A DNA stretch of 64,000 nucleotides from Paenibacillus sp. FSL R10-2734 (GTDB taxonomy: Bacteria > Bacillota > Bacilli > Paenibacillales > Paenibacillaceae): the NCBI RefSeq assembly GCF_037963865.1, contig NZ_CP150170.1, forward strand, positions 4,526,001-4,590,000. The letters run 5' to 3'. The translations under genes and the position numbers were made by a program. Below are positions 52,748 through 61,616 of this stretch, in pieces. Numbering within the stretch: the first letter of the stretch is position 1; each line of letters opens with the position of its first letter. The notes beneath the pieces were generated by a model that saw only the letters and a list, made by a program, of their open reading frames with translations, did no database searches and was not told the DNA's origin.

Positions 52748-52822
52748 CCTTTTCACACCCTCACTCTTTATCTTCTCAAACGGAGGTTGGAAGTGATAGG
52801 TTGCAGATTCAGCAAGAACTCT

Positions 52823-53926
52823 CTAATCCAATGTATAAGGAGCAAGTCCAAGCGGTAGAGCCGCAGGACGAGTGCAGGTGCTCTCCATTTCGTAGAATGT
52901 ATGAGCATCTGAAGAATCATGGAAAGCCCACATCGCTTCCAGTACATGATAAGCCAATCCCCCATTAGCGCGATGCTTTCTTCCGGTACGAATAGCATAA
53001 GCCATATCTGCTGGGCCGATTCCTCGTGTATTTTGATCGTATCCAGATAGCAGAGGCTGCTCCGTCCATTCATTCTCACCCATGAGCCGGTATTTCACCG
53101 GACCGCCAAAGTTATTAGGATCTGGCACTTGGATTGTTCCAAGTGTTCCGTAGATTTCTATATGCGGAAGGTTACTACCGCCAAAGATATCAAAGCTTGT
53201 AATCAGCGTTACAATGGCTCCATTCTCAAATCGTAACGTTCCGGCAACGTGAGTTGGTATTTGAACAGAAATTTTATTACCCAATTTCTTCTCACTTGTA
53301 ATCGTGCGTTCTTCTAGCGCTTTTCCAGTCATCCCGCTAACCGTACGAATTGGGCCTAGTAGCTGCACCAAAGCCGTCAAATAGTATGGTCCCATATCGA
53401 ACATCGGACCTCCACCAGCAGCATAGTAGAATTCAGGATCTGGATGCCAATGTTCATGTCCACGCCCCATCATAAACGAGGTAGCTGCAACGGGTTCGCC
53501 AATTACACCCTCTTCGATCAGTTTCAATACGGTTTGTATGCCCGATCCAAAGAATGTTTCCGGAGCGCTGCCAACAAGTACGCCTTTTTCGCGTGCAGCA
53601 GACAGAACTTGGCGTCCTTCTTCTCTCGTCACAGCCAGTGGTTTCTCAACGTACACATGTTTTCCTGCTTCGATAGCTTTCAGGCATACTTCCGCATGTA
53701 CCGCTGGAATGGTTAGATTGATGACGATTTCTATCTCCGGATCATTCAATAATTGCTCTGTGTTATAAACGTTGGGAATATTGTATTTATCCGCTTGTTC
53801 CTGCGCTCTCGCCAAGTCCAAGTCCGCACACGCAACTAGATCCAGAATCTCGAACTTCTGGCAGTTCTCCATATAGATACTACTGATTTTACCGCATCCG
53901 ATAATGCCAACTTTGACTTTATCCAT
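52823..53926 (-). CDS. Gfo/Idh/MocA family oxidoreductase
   Basis: A 367-residue NAD(P)-dependent dehydrogenase: VGIIGCGKISSIYM Rossmann motif, active-site EKPLAVT near residue 95, and a C-terminal domain with MFDMGPYYLTALVQLLGP. It is the last dehydrogenase of the LacI-Gfo-ThuA-Gfo operon and lies 20 bases after the ThuA gene. Divergent from its paralogue at 54.8-56 kb, so it likely acts on a different intermediate. Confidence 0.92.
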   Translation of the reverse strand: MDKVKVGIIGCGKISSIYMENCQKFEILDLVACADLDLARAQEQADKYNIPNVYNTEQLLNDPEIEIVINLTIPAVHAEVCLKAIEAGKHVYVEKPLAVTREEGRQVLSAAREKGVLVGSAPETFFGSGIQTVLKLIEEGVIGEPVAATSFMMGRGHEHWHPDPEFYYAAGGGPMFDMGPYYLTALVQLLGPIRTVSGMTGKALEERTITSEKKLGNKISVQIPTHVAGTLRFENGAIVTLITSFDIFGGSNLPHIEIYGTLGTIQVPDPNNFGGPVKYRLMGENEWTEQPLLSGYDQNTRGIGPADMAYAIRTGRKHRANGGLAYHVLEAMWAFHDSSDAHTFYEMESTCTRPAALPLGLAPYTLD

Positions 53927-53946
53927 TCGCTGATCGCTCCCAGAGT

Positions 53947-54669
53947 TTATTGACTGTCTGCCATTCCGCTATAGCTATTATTAATCGTTGATAGATTGGA
54001 TTGTGCATGAGCTTTACCTTCAGCAGCCCAAAGTAGTCCTCTGCGCATCATTTCCTTAACCTGTGGCTTAGCTACAATATCGGCATGATGTCCAAGTGAA
54101 TTATAATACACTCTTCCATGGCCCCAACGTTTAGTCCAAGCTACCGGCATATCCACGGCTTTGTTGAAGGAATGTGGGCCTTCAACAACCGGAAAGCGAG
54201 TCGTTGCAAGAACTTCTACCGCTGGATCTACATGCAGGTAATATTGCTCTGAACACACGTTGAAATCTTCAAGTCCTTCTACCAAAGGACTTGAGCTTTG
54301 ACGAATCTCTACCGTATAGTTAACACCGTCATTACCGGGATGAGCTACCCATTGTCCACCCGTCATAAACTGCCAATCCACATTATTTCGGAAAGAATCA
54401 CACATCCCGCCATGGCAACCCGCAAGACCGGTCCCTTGTTGTACAGCTGCTGAGACATTATCAACAAGCTTCTGATCGATTGTACCCATCGTCCATACTG
54501 GAACGATCAAATCTAATCCAAGAAGCTTCTCTGCATCAGCAAAAGCCTCCAGCGTATTCGATACCTCAACTTCAAACTGCTCCTCCTGCAACACCTTTGC
54601 AAATATATCAGCGACTTGCTCAGGTTCATGACCATCCCAACCGCCCCATACTATCAATGCTTTTCTCAT
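53947..54669 (-). CDS. ThuA domain protein (class I GATase-like fold)
   Basis: A 240-residue ThuA-family protein (trehalose utilisation; related to glutamine amidotransferase fold). Signature segments are ALIVWGGWDGHEPEQVA, TGLAGCHGGMCDSFRNN and TKRWGHGRVYYNSLGHHAD. I use the ATG with AAGGAG eight bases upstream; the longer frame adds 46 residues with no SD. ThuA proteins occur with Gfo/Idh/MocA dehydrogenases in sugar catabolic operons, as here; ThuA/ThuB of Sinorhizobium convert disaccharides to 3-keto forms. Confidence 0.9.
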   Translation of the reverse strand: MRKALIVWGGWDGHEPEQVADIFAKVLQEEQFEVEVSNTLEAFADAEKLLGLDLIVPVWTMGTIDQKLVDNVSAAVQQGTGLAGCHGGMCDSFRNNVDWQFMTGGQWVAHPGNDGVNYTVEIRQSSSPLVEGLEDFNVCSEQYYLHVDPAVEVLATTRFPVVEGPHSFNKAVDMPVAWTKRWGHGRVYYNSLGHHADIVAKPQVKEMMRRGLLWAAEGKAHAQSNLSTINNSYSGMADSQ

Positions 54670-54816
54670 CTTCAACACTCCTTCTAATAGAGGTTGTTCA
54701 TAAAGTCCGCTTTTGATCACGAAGTATCCCAAGAGGCTTACTCGACATCGAATATTGAATTCAGGCGAAACTTCCGGTGCTGAAAACCGTACTTTTTGAA
54801 CACGCATTTTTGTTGA

Positions 54817-55977
54817 TTACATCTCGGATATATCGACCCAGCGGCGCTGTTCAATAGAGCGTTCTACCGCTTCTAACACAGCTTGACATTTCACTCCATC
54901 ATGGAAATTAGGTACAGGCTGACGACCTTCTTCAATCGCGTTGGAAAGCTCCAGCATCTCGTGAATAAACGTATGTTCAAAACCAATTGTATGACCAGGC
55001 GGCCACCAAGCCTCTGCATATTCATGAGCAGGATCCGTTGCTAGCACACGGCGAAAGCCCTGTACATCCTCAGCATCAGAGGTTAAATAGACTTCAAGTT
55101 CATTCATACGCTCGAAATCGAATTTCACACTGCCAAGGCTACCATTTATCTCAAAAGAATTGGTAGAGCGATGACCTGCTGCGAAGCGTGTAGCTTCAAA
55201 ACTACCTATGGCACCGTTTACAAAACGAGCTAAAAACAATGTAGCATCATCAACAGTAACCTTTCCTTTTGGTGCATCCTTGTCGCCTTTGGCGCTTAAT
55301 CCGGTCATTTCAGCGGCGAGTGGACGCTCTTTAATGAAGGTCTCGCTCATTCCGATTACTTCCTTCACGTCACCTACTAAGAAATGTGCTAAATCAATGA
55401 GATGCGCACCCAGATCTCCATGTGAGCCTGAACCTGCAATCTCCTTTTGCAATCTCCATACTAACGGGAAATCCGGATCAATTATCCAATCCTGAAGAAA
55501 CCATGCCCGAAAATGATAGATCTTCCCAAGCCGCCCGCTCTCTACGAGCTCTTTAGCAAGTCTAACCGCTGGAGAAAAACGATAATTAAAACCAACCATA
55601 TGCGTAACTCCTGCATCTTCAGCGGCTTGGAGCATTTCACGAGAATCCGCTAAGGTCAGCGCGAGTGGTTTTTCACAAAAAATATGTTTACCAGCTTTGG
55701 CTGCTGCCAGAGCAATCTCCTTATGTGCATTACTAGGAGCATTTATATCAATAAGATCGACATCCTCACGAGCGATTAGATCTTTCCAATCCGTAACACA
55801 ATCCGACCATCCTAACTGAGTGGCAGCCTCTTCAAGCGCTTCAGCATTCCGTCCACAAATTACAGACATCTCAGGTTTAAGCGATTTCGGGAAAAACATT
55901 GGCAAACTGCGGTAAGCATTACTATGAGCCTTACCCATAAATTTATAACCGATCATTCCGATGCGAAGCTGTTTCAT
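54817..55977 (-). CDS. Gfo/Idh/MocA family oxidoreductase
   Basis: A 386-residue dehydrogenase: IGMIGYKFMGKAHSNAY (Rossmann), EKPLALT near residue 98, DLGAHLIDLAHFLVGD and a C-terminal MLELSNAIEEGRQPVPNF. The YKFMGKAHSNAY N-terminus places it in a subgroup that includes ThuB-like enzymes. Its SD, AAGGAGG, overlaps the last codons of the LacI gene, so the two are translationally coupled. Confidence 0.93.
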   Translation of the reverse strand: MKQLRIGMIGYKFMGKAHSNAYRSLPMFFPKSLKPEMSVICGRNAEALEEAATQLGWSDCVTDWKDLIAREDVDLIDINAPSNAHKEIALAAAKAGKHIFCEKPLALTLADSREMLQAAEDAGVTHMVGFNYRFSPAVRLAKELVESGRLGKIYHFRAWFLQDWIIDPDFPLVWRLQKEIAGSGSHGDLGAHLIDLAHFLVGDVKEVIGMSETFIKERPLAAEMTGLSAKGDKDAPKGKVTVDDATLFLARFVNGAIGSFEATRFAAGHRSTNSFEINGSLGSVKFDFERMNELEVYLTSDAEDVQGFRRVLATDPAHEYAEAWWPPGHTIGFEHTFIHEMLELSNAIEEGRQPVPNFHDGVKCQAVLEAVERSIEQRRWVDISEM

Positions 55978-55978
55978 C

Positions 55979-57031
55979 TTATTCCTCCTTAGGATTTATA
56001 ATTTTAGATGATGCTCGTATAACAAGTTCTGTCGGTAGTTTAATCTGGATAACTTGTGAAGACGCTAATGTTTCTGAGAAACTACTACCCTGTAATTCCA
56101 ATACCTTGGCTACAGCGATCTCGCCTAGCTCATAAAAGGGAACACGAACACTGCTTAACGCTGGTGTAGTAAGCTCAGCTGCATCCGAATCATCATAACC
56201 CACGATGGCCGGTATGCGATTTCTTGGTACGCCTAGTTCCTGCAAGCCTTGCTGCAATCCAATAGCCATTCGATCATTAGCGGCTACAATGGCATCAATC
56301 TCATTCAGCAGTGGCAACATTTCCTTAGCAGCAATGACACCGCTCTTACGACTGAAATTACCTTCAAATAGAAGCGAAGCATCCAAAGGAATGTTCGACT
56401 CTGCCAAAGCGCGGGAATACCCCGTTAAACGATCTCGGCTGTTCGAATAAGATTCAGGGCCGTTTAGAAAGGCAATCCTTCTATATCCCTGATCCAGTAA
56501 GTGTCTGACCGCTTGCCAGCTCCCTTCGACATGATCGGCATCCACCTCATGAAAAGCCTCTCCTTCAAAATGCTGATTAATCAGGCAAAACGGATGGCCT
56601 TCCTCCTTCAAACGACGAAGTGAAGCTAGCTCACCTGGCTCTTCTTTGGCACCGAGTACAATGCAAGCATCGATCTTCCGCATCTTAAACAATTCGCTAT
56701 AGTCCATTGGCTCTTCGGCATTTCGAAACAGCATTAACAGATCATAACCCTCTTCTCGCGCTTTACTCCCAATACCACTTAATATTTCCGAAAAATAATA
56801 AGTGGAGAACAAGCGGGCTTTCGGCAAATAAGGCATCACTACACCGAGGTTCCCACTTCTTCTACGAGCAAAGCTCTGAGCGAGTGAACTAGGGGTATAA
56901 CCTAGCTTGAGAGCAGCTGCCAACACACGTTCCTTCGTTTCTTCCTTGAGCGGACCTACGTTGTTTATCACGCGAGATACTGTGGCCTCTGAGACTCCGG
57001 CAAGCTCGGCAACCTCTTTACGGCTGGCGAT
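55979..57031 (-). CDS. LacI family repressor, apparent ATC start codon
   Basis: A 350-residue LacI-type repressor: N-terminal HTH ASRKEVAELAGVSEATVSRVINN, hinge, then the periplasmic-binding-like sugar domain. All canonical starts in this frame (TTG 57106, ATG 57094, ATG 57079) lie in the promoter or operator and have no SD. AGGAGG at 57044-57039 sits seven bases before an ATC codon, and initiation there gives M-A-S-R-K-E-V-A-E-L, the normal LacI N-terminus. ATC is a rare initiation codon, which would limit repressor amount. It heads the ThuA/Gfo operon and probably represses it and itself. Confidence 0.85.
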   Translation of the reverse strand: MASRKEVAELAGVSEATVSRVINNVGPLKEETKERVLAAALKLGYTPSSLAQSFARRRSGNLGVVMPYLPKARLFSTYYFSEILSGIGSKAREEGYDLLMLFRNAEEPMDYSELFKMRKIDACIVLGAKEEPGELASLRRLKEEGHPFCLINQHFEGEAFHEVDADHVEGSWQAVRHLLDQGYRRIAFLNGPESYSNSRDRLTGYSRALAESNIPLDASLLFEGNFSRKSGVIAAKEMLPLLNEIDAIVAANDRMAIGLQQGLQELGVPRNRIPAIVGYDDSDAAELTTPALSSVRVPFYELGEIAVAKVLELQGSSFSETLASSQVIQIKLPTELVIRASSKIINPKEE

Positions 57032-57044
57032 AGAAATTCCTCCT
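57029..57044 (-). promoter_or_regulatory. SD and ATC initiation site of the LacI gene
   Basis: AGGAGG, seven-base spacer, ATC. No ATG, GTG or TTG codon in frame is suitably spaced from this SD. Confidence 0.6.
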
Positions 57045-57062
57045 ACGAAAACGCATTCAATT

Positions 57063-57080
57063 AATGTACGCGCGTACATT
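57063..57080. promoter_or_regulatory. 18-bp palindromic operator
   Basis: AATGTACGCGCGTACATT is a perfect palindrome with a central CG, as in LacI-family operators. It overlaps the end of the -10 hexamer and the predicted transcription start of the lacI-type gene, a position for tight autorepression. Confidence 0.65.
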
Positions 57081-57106
57081 CTCTCATGGACCATGCCCTT
57101 CGTCAA
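57078..57106 (-). promoter_or_regulatory. Sigma-A promoter of the LacI/ThuA operon
   Basis: TTGACG (57106-57101), 17-base spacer, GAGAAT (57083-57078). Predicted start near 57071 within the palindrome. Confidence 0.55.
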
Positions 57107-57130
57107 CCCTTATTTTGGATATTTATTTAT

Positions 57131-57160
57131 AAAAAATCCCCTGAAATGAATCAGGGGATT
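57131..57160 (-). terminator. Intrinsic terminator after the LysR gene
   Basis: Perfect 10-bp stem AATCCCCTGA/TCAGGGGATT with a 6-base loop and TTTTTTATA on the minus strand. Confidence 0.85.
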
Positions 57161-57222
57161 TCATCATCCAAGTTAAAAAACAATCCGAATGAGTTCATCA
57201 TTTGAAATCATAATCTCAGAAT

Positions 57223-58098
57223 TCAGGGATTTTCCATCAACCACGCTTGTACATGCTTTAGAAATTTTTTGGTGGCAGGGGAAGCGTATTTCATGGAATG
57301 AACAGCGATCCCAAGCGATCTAAAACTAGGCTCCTCCAATTCAAGCATAGTTACATTATAATTCTGACGAGTTAATACTAGCTCTGGCAAAATACTAATC
57401 CCAAGCCCCTTCTCTACCATAGCCATAATGGCATAGTCATCACCCGCTGAGAATTTAATATTTGGTTTGATGCCCGCCTTATCTAGCACACGTCTAACAT
57501 CATAATCCGAACCTGCCTTTGGAATAATGAAATCCTCCTTAGCAATTTGGGATAATGACAGAAAGGGTTCTGCACTAAGCGGATTCTCATTAGATACGAT
57601 GCCCAGCATCCGGTCCCTTTTTAAAGGAATCACTTCGAACTTCTCACGTGTAGGCAGAGAAATGAAACCACAGTCTACGACTCCAGCCTCGATCCATTGC
57701 TCAACCTCTAAGTAACCGCCTTCCATCAATCTGATTTCTATATAAGGGTACTCACTGCGAAATTGCTTAATCATCCCCGGCAGCCAATGCACAGATACAC
57801 TTGTGAACGTACCAATAGTAATGGTCCCGACCTCTAGCTCATGTATATCGGCTACCTCCTGTTTCAATTTCTCATTCCATTTTAGAATTTCACGGATTGG
57901 CTGCAGCACTTGCTCCCCATTTACCGTCAATTTAACGCCAGATCTATTTCTAATTAATAACGGAAAACCAAACTCCATCTCCAGACTACTGATCGTGTGA
58001 CTAATTCCAGATTGAGTAAAGCCCAGCACATCTGCTGCTTTTGTTAAGCTCCCTAGCTCCACAACTTTTAGAAAAATCTCATACTTATTAATGCTCAA
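57223..58098 (-). CDS. LysR family transcriptional regulator
   Basis: A 291-residue LysR-type regulator: HTH at residues ~1-60 (LTKAADVLGFTQSGISHTISSLE; FPLLIRNRSGVKLT) and the effector domain with MVEKGLGISILPEL near 230. Start is TTG with GAGGG seven bases upstream. It is divergent from the EamA transporter gene 129 bases away, so it most likely controls it. Confidence 0.9.
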   Translation of the reverse strand: MSINKYEIFLKVVELGSLTKAADVLGFTQSGISHTISSLEMEFGFPLLIRNRSGVKLTVNGEQVLQPIREILKWNEKLKQEVADIHELEVGTITIGTFTSVSVHWLPGMIKQFRSEYPYIEIRLMEGGYLEVEQWIEAGVVDCGFISLPTREKFEVIPLKRDRMLGIVSNENPLSAEPFLSLSQIAKEDFIIPKAGSDYDVRRVLDKAGIKPNIKFSAGDDYAIMAMVEKGLGISILPELVLTRQNYNVTMLELEEPSFRSLGIAVHSMKYASPATKKFLKHVQAWLMENP

Positions 58099-58227
58099 CC
58101 TCTATCCCTCACCTTTATAAATTACATAAGTTTTACTCATGTATCCTATCATAAACATTCAGTTACCTTATGTATAGAGCCGTATTATACTATATTGAGT
58201 TGACAATAAAGAAGGATGGATGAAGAG

Positions 58228-59118
58228 ATGAAACCGCTCAAAGCTGAGCTGATGCTGTTAGTTGTAACATTATTTTGGGGCTCCTCCTACATATTTATGA
58301 AGATGGGGTTAGGTACGTTAGGCGAATTCAATCTGATTGCACTCCGCTTCGGACTTGCTTTTATATTAGCCGCAGTGATATTCCACAAACGATTAAGACG
58401 AGTAGACATCAAAACATTGAAATATGGCGCTTTACTCGGATTCTTACTCCTCGGCGTGTTCACATGTATAACATTCGGACTCAAGACCACCACAACCTCC
58501 AACGCAGGATTTTTGGTAGCCCTGACGGTCATATTTGTACCGATACTAGATCGAATTATTTTCAAAAAAAGAGTTGCACCTCCGCAGGTATTCGGATCCG
58601 TACTCGCTATTGCTGGAATTGGACTCCTTACATTAAATGCTACCTTAAAGATTCAACCAGGTGATCTCCTCTGTATTCTTTCGGCGGTGTTCTATGCGGT
58701 ACAGATCTTATTTACTGGCAAAGCGGTAAAAGAATGTGATTCACTGAATATTGGGATCTTGCAGTTAGGATTCGCCGGAGGGTTTGCTTTAGTGTTATCT
58801 GTACTGTTCGAGACACCTTCGCTTCCTTCGACTTTACCGGCTTGGATAGCGATCCTGGCACTTGGGATTCTCTGTAGTGCTTGTGGCTTCATCCTACAAC
58901 CCATTGCTCAAAAATACACTTCTCCAACACGCACCGGACTGATTTTCTCTCTCGAGCCGGTATTCGCCGCGCTCTTTGGCTATTGGTTCGCCGCTGAAAA
59001 GCTATCGATGCAAGGATATGCTGGTGCAGCCCTTGTTCTACTGGGGATTATAGCATCGGAGCTACTCGGTAAAGTTACGTTCAGTCCGGCGATGTTTATC
59101 AAGAAGAACAGTCATTAA
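58228..59118 (+). CDS. EamA/DMT family transporter
   Basis: A 296-residue membrane protein with ten helices in two EamA repeats (FWGSSYIFMKMGL in the first; KYTSPTRTGLIFSLEPVFAALFGY in the second). It belongs to the drug/metabolite transporter superfamily and probably exports a metabolite. The ATG at 58228 is preferred because the upstream in-frame ATG (58216) abuts the only SD-like AAGG. Divergent LysR regulator likely controls it. Confidence 0.9.
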   Translation: MKPLKAELMLLVVTLFWGSSYIFMKMGLGTLGEFNLIALRFGLAFILAAVIFHKRLRRVDIKTLKYGALLGFLLLGVFTCITFGLKTTTTSNAGFLVALTVIFVPILDRIIFKKRVAPPQVFGSVLAIAGIGLLTLNATLKIQPGDLLCILSAVFYAVQILFTGKAVKECDSLNIGILQLGFAGGFALVLSVLFETPSLPSTLPAWIAILALGILCSACGFILQPIAQKYTSPTRTGLIFSLEPVFAALFGYWFAAEKLSMQGYAGAALVLLGIIASELLGKVTFSPAMFIKKNSH

Positions 59119-60034
59119 TGATATCCATAATTTGATTTCTAGCTGCCTTTGATTCAGGAAAAAAGAACAAGGGCCACACATGCAGCATTTTTGGATATTC
59201 GTAATAGTTAAACGGTAGGTTCTGTTCCTTCAATTTATCTTTGAATTTTCGAGTATCTGGATAAACGATATCATGTGTTCCTACAAATATACTGATGATC
59301 CCTAAACCTTCTAGCTCTCCATTGATAGGGCTAATTAAAAAGTGTTCTACTTGCTGATCCCCTGCATACCACTCCGCGATTTCCTTTATGGATGGTGTTG
59401 CAAGAATGGGATCTTTTTTCTCTACTTCTTTTATTTCTGGATTACTAAATGTCATATCAAGTGCGGGAGAGATAAGAATGATATTTCCTGGCTGAGGTAG
59501 TTCTTTTTCTTTTAACAATTGTGCTAAAGCTACACTCATCCCACCACCTGCTGAATCACCCATAACTATGATGTCCTCATTCGACACTGTAGTTAATAAT
59601 TGTTGATATAAAGGTAAGAGCATTTCAAACACATCTATATGAGTATAAGTCGGCGCTAAAGGATATATTGGAAAAGTCACTGTGCAATCAGAGCTATCTA
59701 CCAACTCAGCAATAAAACCCCAATGTAAAGAGGTTACGTTCAGAACATACCCTCCACCATGCAAATACAATACATGTTTATGTCCAGCCTTCTCTTTATT
59801 TGAAATAACGTAATATGGGTGACCTGTGATTTCTTGTTTCAGTAGATTATATTTTTTTATGATCTTATTTGGGGGTTCGATGCTTTCTTTGCGTTGCTTA
59901 TGCTCTATCATCGTTCTTAATGCTGTTCCAGTCTTCTTCCACATATTATTATGTCTTACCATACGAATTCCCAACTTCACCATTCGACTCTGGAGACTTT
60001 CTTTAGCTTTAACCTTGCTTTCGTTCGTACGCAT
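59099..60034 (-). CDS. Alpha/beta hydrolase (hormone-sensitive-lipase-type esterase)
   Basis: A 311-residue esterase/lipase of the HSL/bacterial family IV type: oxyanion motif HGGGYV near residue 92, nucleophile elbow GDSAGGG near 162, acid in FVGTHDIVYPD near 253 and His in MLHVWPLF near 284. No signal peptide. It ends inside the last codons of the converging EamA gene (20-base overlap). Confidence 0.92.
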   Translation of the reverse strand: MRTNESKVKAKESLQSRMVKLGIRMVRHNNMWKKTGTALRTMIEHKQRKESIEPPNKIIKKYNLLKQEITGHPYYVISNKEKAGHKHVLYLHGGGYVLNVTSLHWGFIAELVDSSDCTVTFPIYPLAPTYTHIDVFEMLLPLYQQLLTTVSNEDIIVMGDSAGGGMSVALAQLLKEKELPQPGNIILISPALDMTFSNPEIKEVEKKDPILATPSIKEIAEWYAGDQQVEHFLISPINGELEGLGIISIFVGTHDIVYPDTRKFKDKLKEQNLPFNYYEYPKMLHVWPLFFFPESKAARNQIMDIINDCSS

Positions 60035-60219
60035 TTCAATCCTTCTTTCTTGTGTTCATCTCGTTGACCGAATGAAGCAGGCGAAGTGCCCATTCCAGTT
60101 GTATACAATCATTTTATCTTACGTATATTTCTTACTCAACTAACCTGACTAGTAACTTCAATAATAAGAGGCAGCTGATCTTTGATCGGCTGCCGTTTAA
60201 TTGTACCAAATTCGACTAG

Positions 60220-61038
60220 CTAGGTTTTTACTTGCTGCATTGGCTTCGCGTACATTTTATTGAGTATAATCGTTTGCACGATAATGAATATGCCACCTAC
60301 CGCCCAATATAATGGCAACGCGGCGGGCATCGAAAAAGAAAACACACCCATCATGATCGGGGACAACAATCCAATGAAAGCCATTTGATTATTTTGATTT
60401 TGCTGATACTGTGCTGAAACCGATTGCGACACGCGGAACTGAACGTAATAAACCACAGCGGCAATAATCGGCAAAATCATATCCATTTCCCCCAAGCTAA
60501 ACCACAGAAAATTATGATCTGCGATCTCTGGGGTACGACGAATAGCATAGTAAAATGCAAGGGTGATCGGCCATTGGAGAAGCATCGGCAAACACCCCAT
60601 GCTTAAGGGATTGAATTGATACTTCTGGTAGAGCTCCATCATCTCGACTTGTTGTTGTTTTTTTGCATCTGCGCTAACGTCGTTCTTATACTTCTCCTTT
60701 AGTGCGTTTAACTCCGGCTGAAGGACGGCCATCTTTTCTTTTATGGCCATTTGCTTCTTGGTTTGATTCATCATGAGCGGCATGATCGCAAGTCTTATGA
60801 TGAATGTCATTAGCACAATCGATAGTCCATAGTTTCCATGAAACGCATTCGCGAAAAATGTAATCAGGAACGAGAATGGATAAATAAAGTAGTGGTTAAA
60901 TATCCCTTGCGAATCAACATTAATCGGGTTTGATGGGGATGCTGTCGAGCATCCGCTAAGTATAATGATTGGAATAACCCCAATCAACATAACGTGAATG
61001 GGCTTCGCCCATTTTTGTAGCATCAAAGTCTTTTTCAT
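60220..61038 (-). CDS. yidC: Membrane protein insertase YidC, lipoprotein form
   Basis: A 272-residue YidC/Oxa1 insertase of the Gram-positive YidC2/SpoIIIJ-YqjG type: lipoprotein signal with lipobox LSGC giving Cys30, then five helices. The groove Arg is in FIIRLAIMPLMMNQTKKQ near residue 80, followed by the cytoplasmic helical hairpin (KEKYKNDVSADAKKQQQVE) and LSMGCLPMLLQWPITLAFYYAIR. The ATG chosen has GGGAGG seven bases before it; the longer frame upstream overlaps the preceding small gene. It is not next to rnpA, so it may be an accessory copy. Confidence 0.93.
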   Translation of the reverse strand: MKKTLMLQKWAKPIHVMLIGVIPIIILSGCSTASPSNPINVDSQGIFNHYFIYPFSFLITFFANAFHGNYGLSIVLMTFIIRLAIMPLMMNQTKKQMAIKEKMAVLQPELNALKEKYKNDVSADAKKQQQVEMMELYQKYQFNPLSMGCLPMLLQWPITLAFYYAIRRTPEIADHNFLWFSLGEMDMILPIIAAVVYYVQFRVSQSVSAQYQQNQNNQMAFIGLLSPIMMGVFSFSMPAALPLYWAVGGIFIIVQTIILNKMYAKPMQQVKT

Positions 61039-61069
61039 TGTTATCCTCCCTAATTGAATGTTTTGAATA

Positions 61070-61315
61070 TCAATGTAGGGAAAGATTATCGGGGTCTTCA
61101 TCAGGCGCTTCTTTTCGACTAGCGGCACGTGCTATCCACCGTTGAATACTGTTGGGCTGCGGCAGCCTGATAGCCACAAACATAGTTGAACCAGTTGCAG
61201 CAATTTCATGACCCCAGCGTATCTCTCGCAAAGAGAAACAGGTAAATGGTAGAAACACTATGGAAGAGAAGATAGCGATTGATAATACCAATTGAACCAA
61301 GTCAAAAAATTGCAC
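61070..61315 (-). CDS. Small predicted membrane protein upstream of yidC
   Basis: An 81-residue frame with one strong hydrophobic helix at residues ~8-27 (VQLVLSIAIFSSIVFLPFTC) and a charged C-terminal tail (ASRKEAPDEDPDNL). It starts at GTG with GAGGTGA nine bases upstream, and the yidC start lies 32 bases after its stop, so the two probably form an operon. No homologue is recognised. The SD and the helix at the right end support it; the absence of an ATG and unknown family keep confidence moderate. Confidence 0.55.
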   Translation of the reverse strand: MQFFDLVQLVLSIAIFSSIVFLPFTCFSLREIRWGHEIAATGSTMFVAIRLPQPNSIQRWIARAASRKEAPDEDPDNLSLH

Positions 61316-61616
61316 CAGTCAAGTTCACCTCAGTGTAAGCCATATTGGAAAGATTTAGATAATCCTTATACGTGGATAAAATTATGTAGTTTCACTATCC
61401 TGTCCTTTACTTTAACGAATAGTATCCTTTATGCGCGCGTGCTCTACACATGGCTTCGACTTCCCCAATATTAGAACCCGCAACTATAGGCCTTCCGAGT
61501 TAGTCATGATATGTTCATATCAATTTATTAATGTAACGTACCTACTTAGCAAAAAAAAGGCATCCCTAAGCCTAGTCAGCCTTGGGTTGCCTTTTTACAT
61601 ACGTATTAGTTATCCA
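61316..61616. other. Intergenic region, yidC operon promoter side
   Basis: About 300 bases containing the terminator of the MFS gene at its right and presumably the promoter of the small-protein/yidC operon. I see no confident promoter and no coding frame with SD. Confidence 0.45.
61552..61597. terminator. Intrinsic terminator after the MFS gene
   Basis: Imperfect hairpin (AAGGCATCCCTAAGCCT with AGCCTTGGGTTGCCTT) flanked by an A-run on the left and CTTTTT on the right; on the minus strand an eight-T run follows. Confidence 0.75.

Noticed and set aside
52768..53079. 103-codon minus-strand frame overlapping the end of the dehydrogenase
   Set aside because: Out-of-frame shadow of a conserved gene; no SD and no family match.
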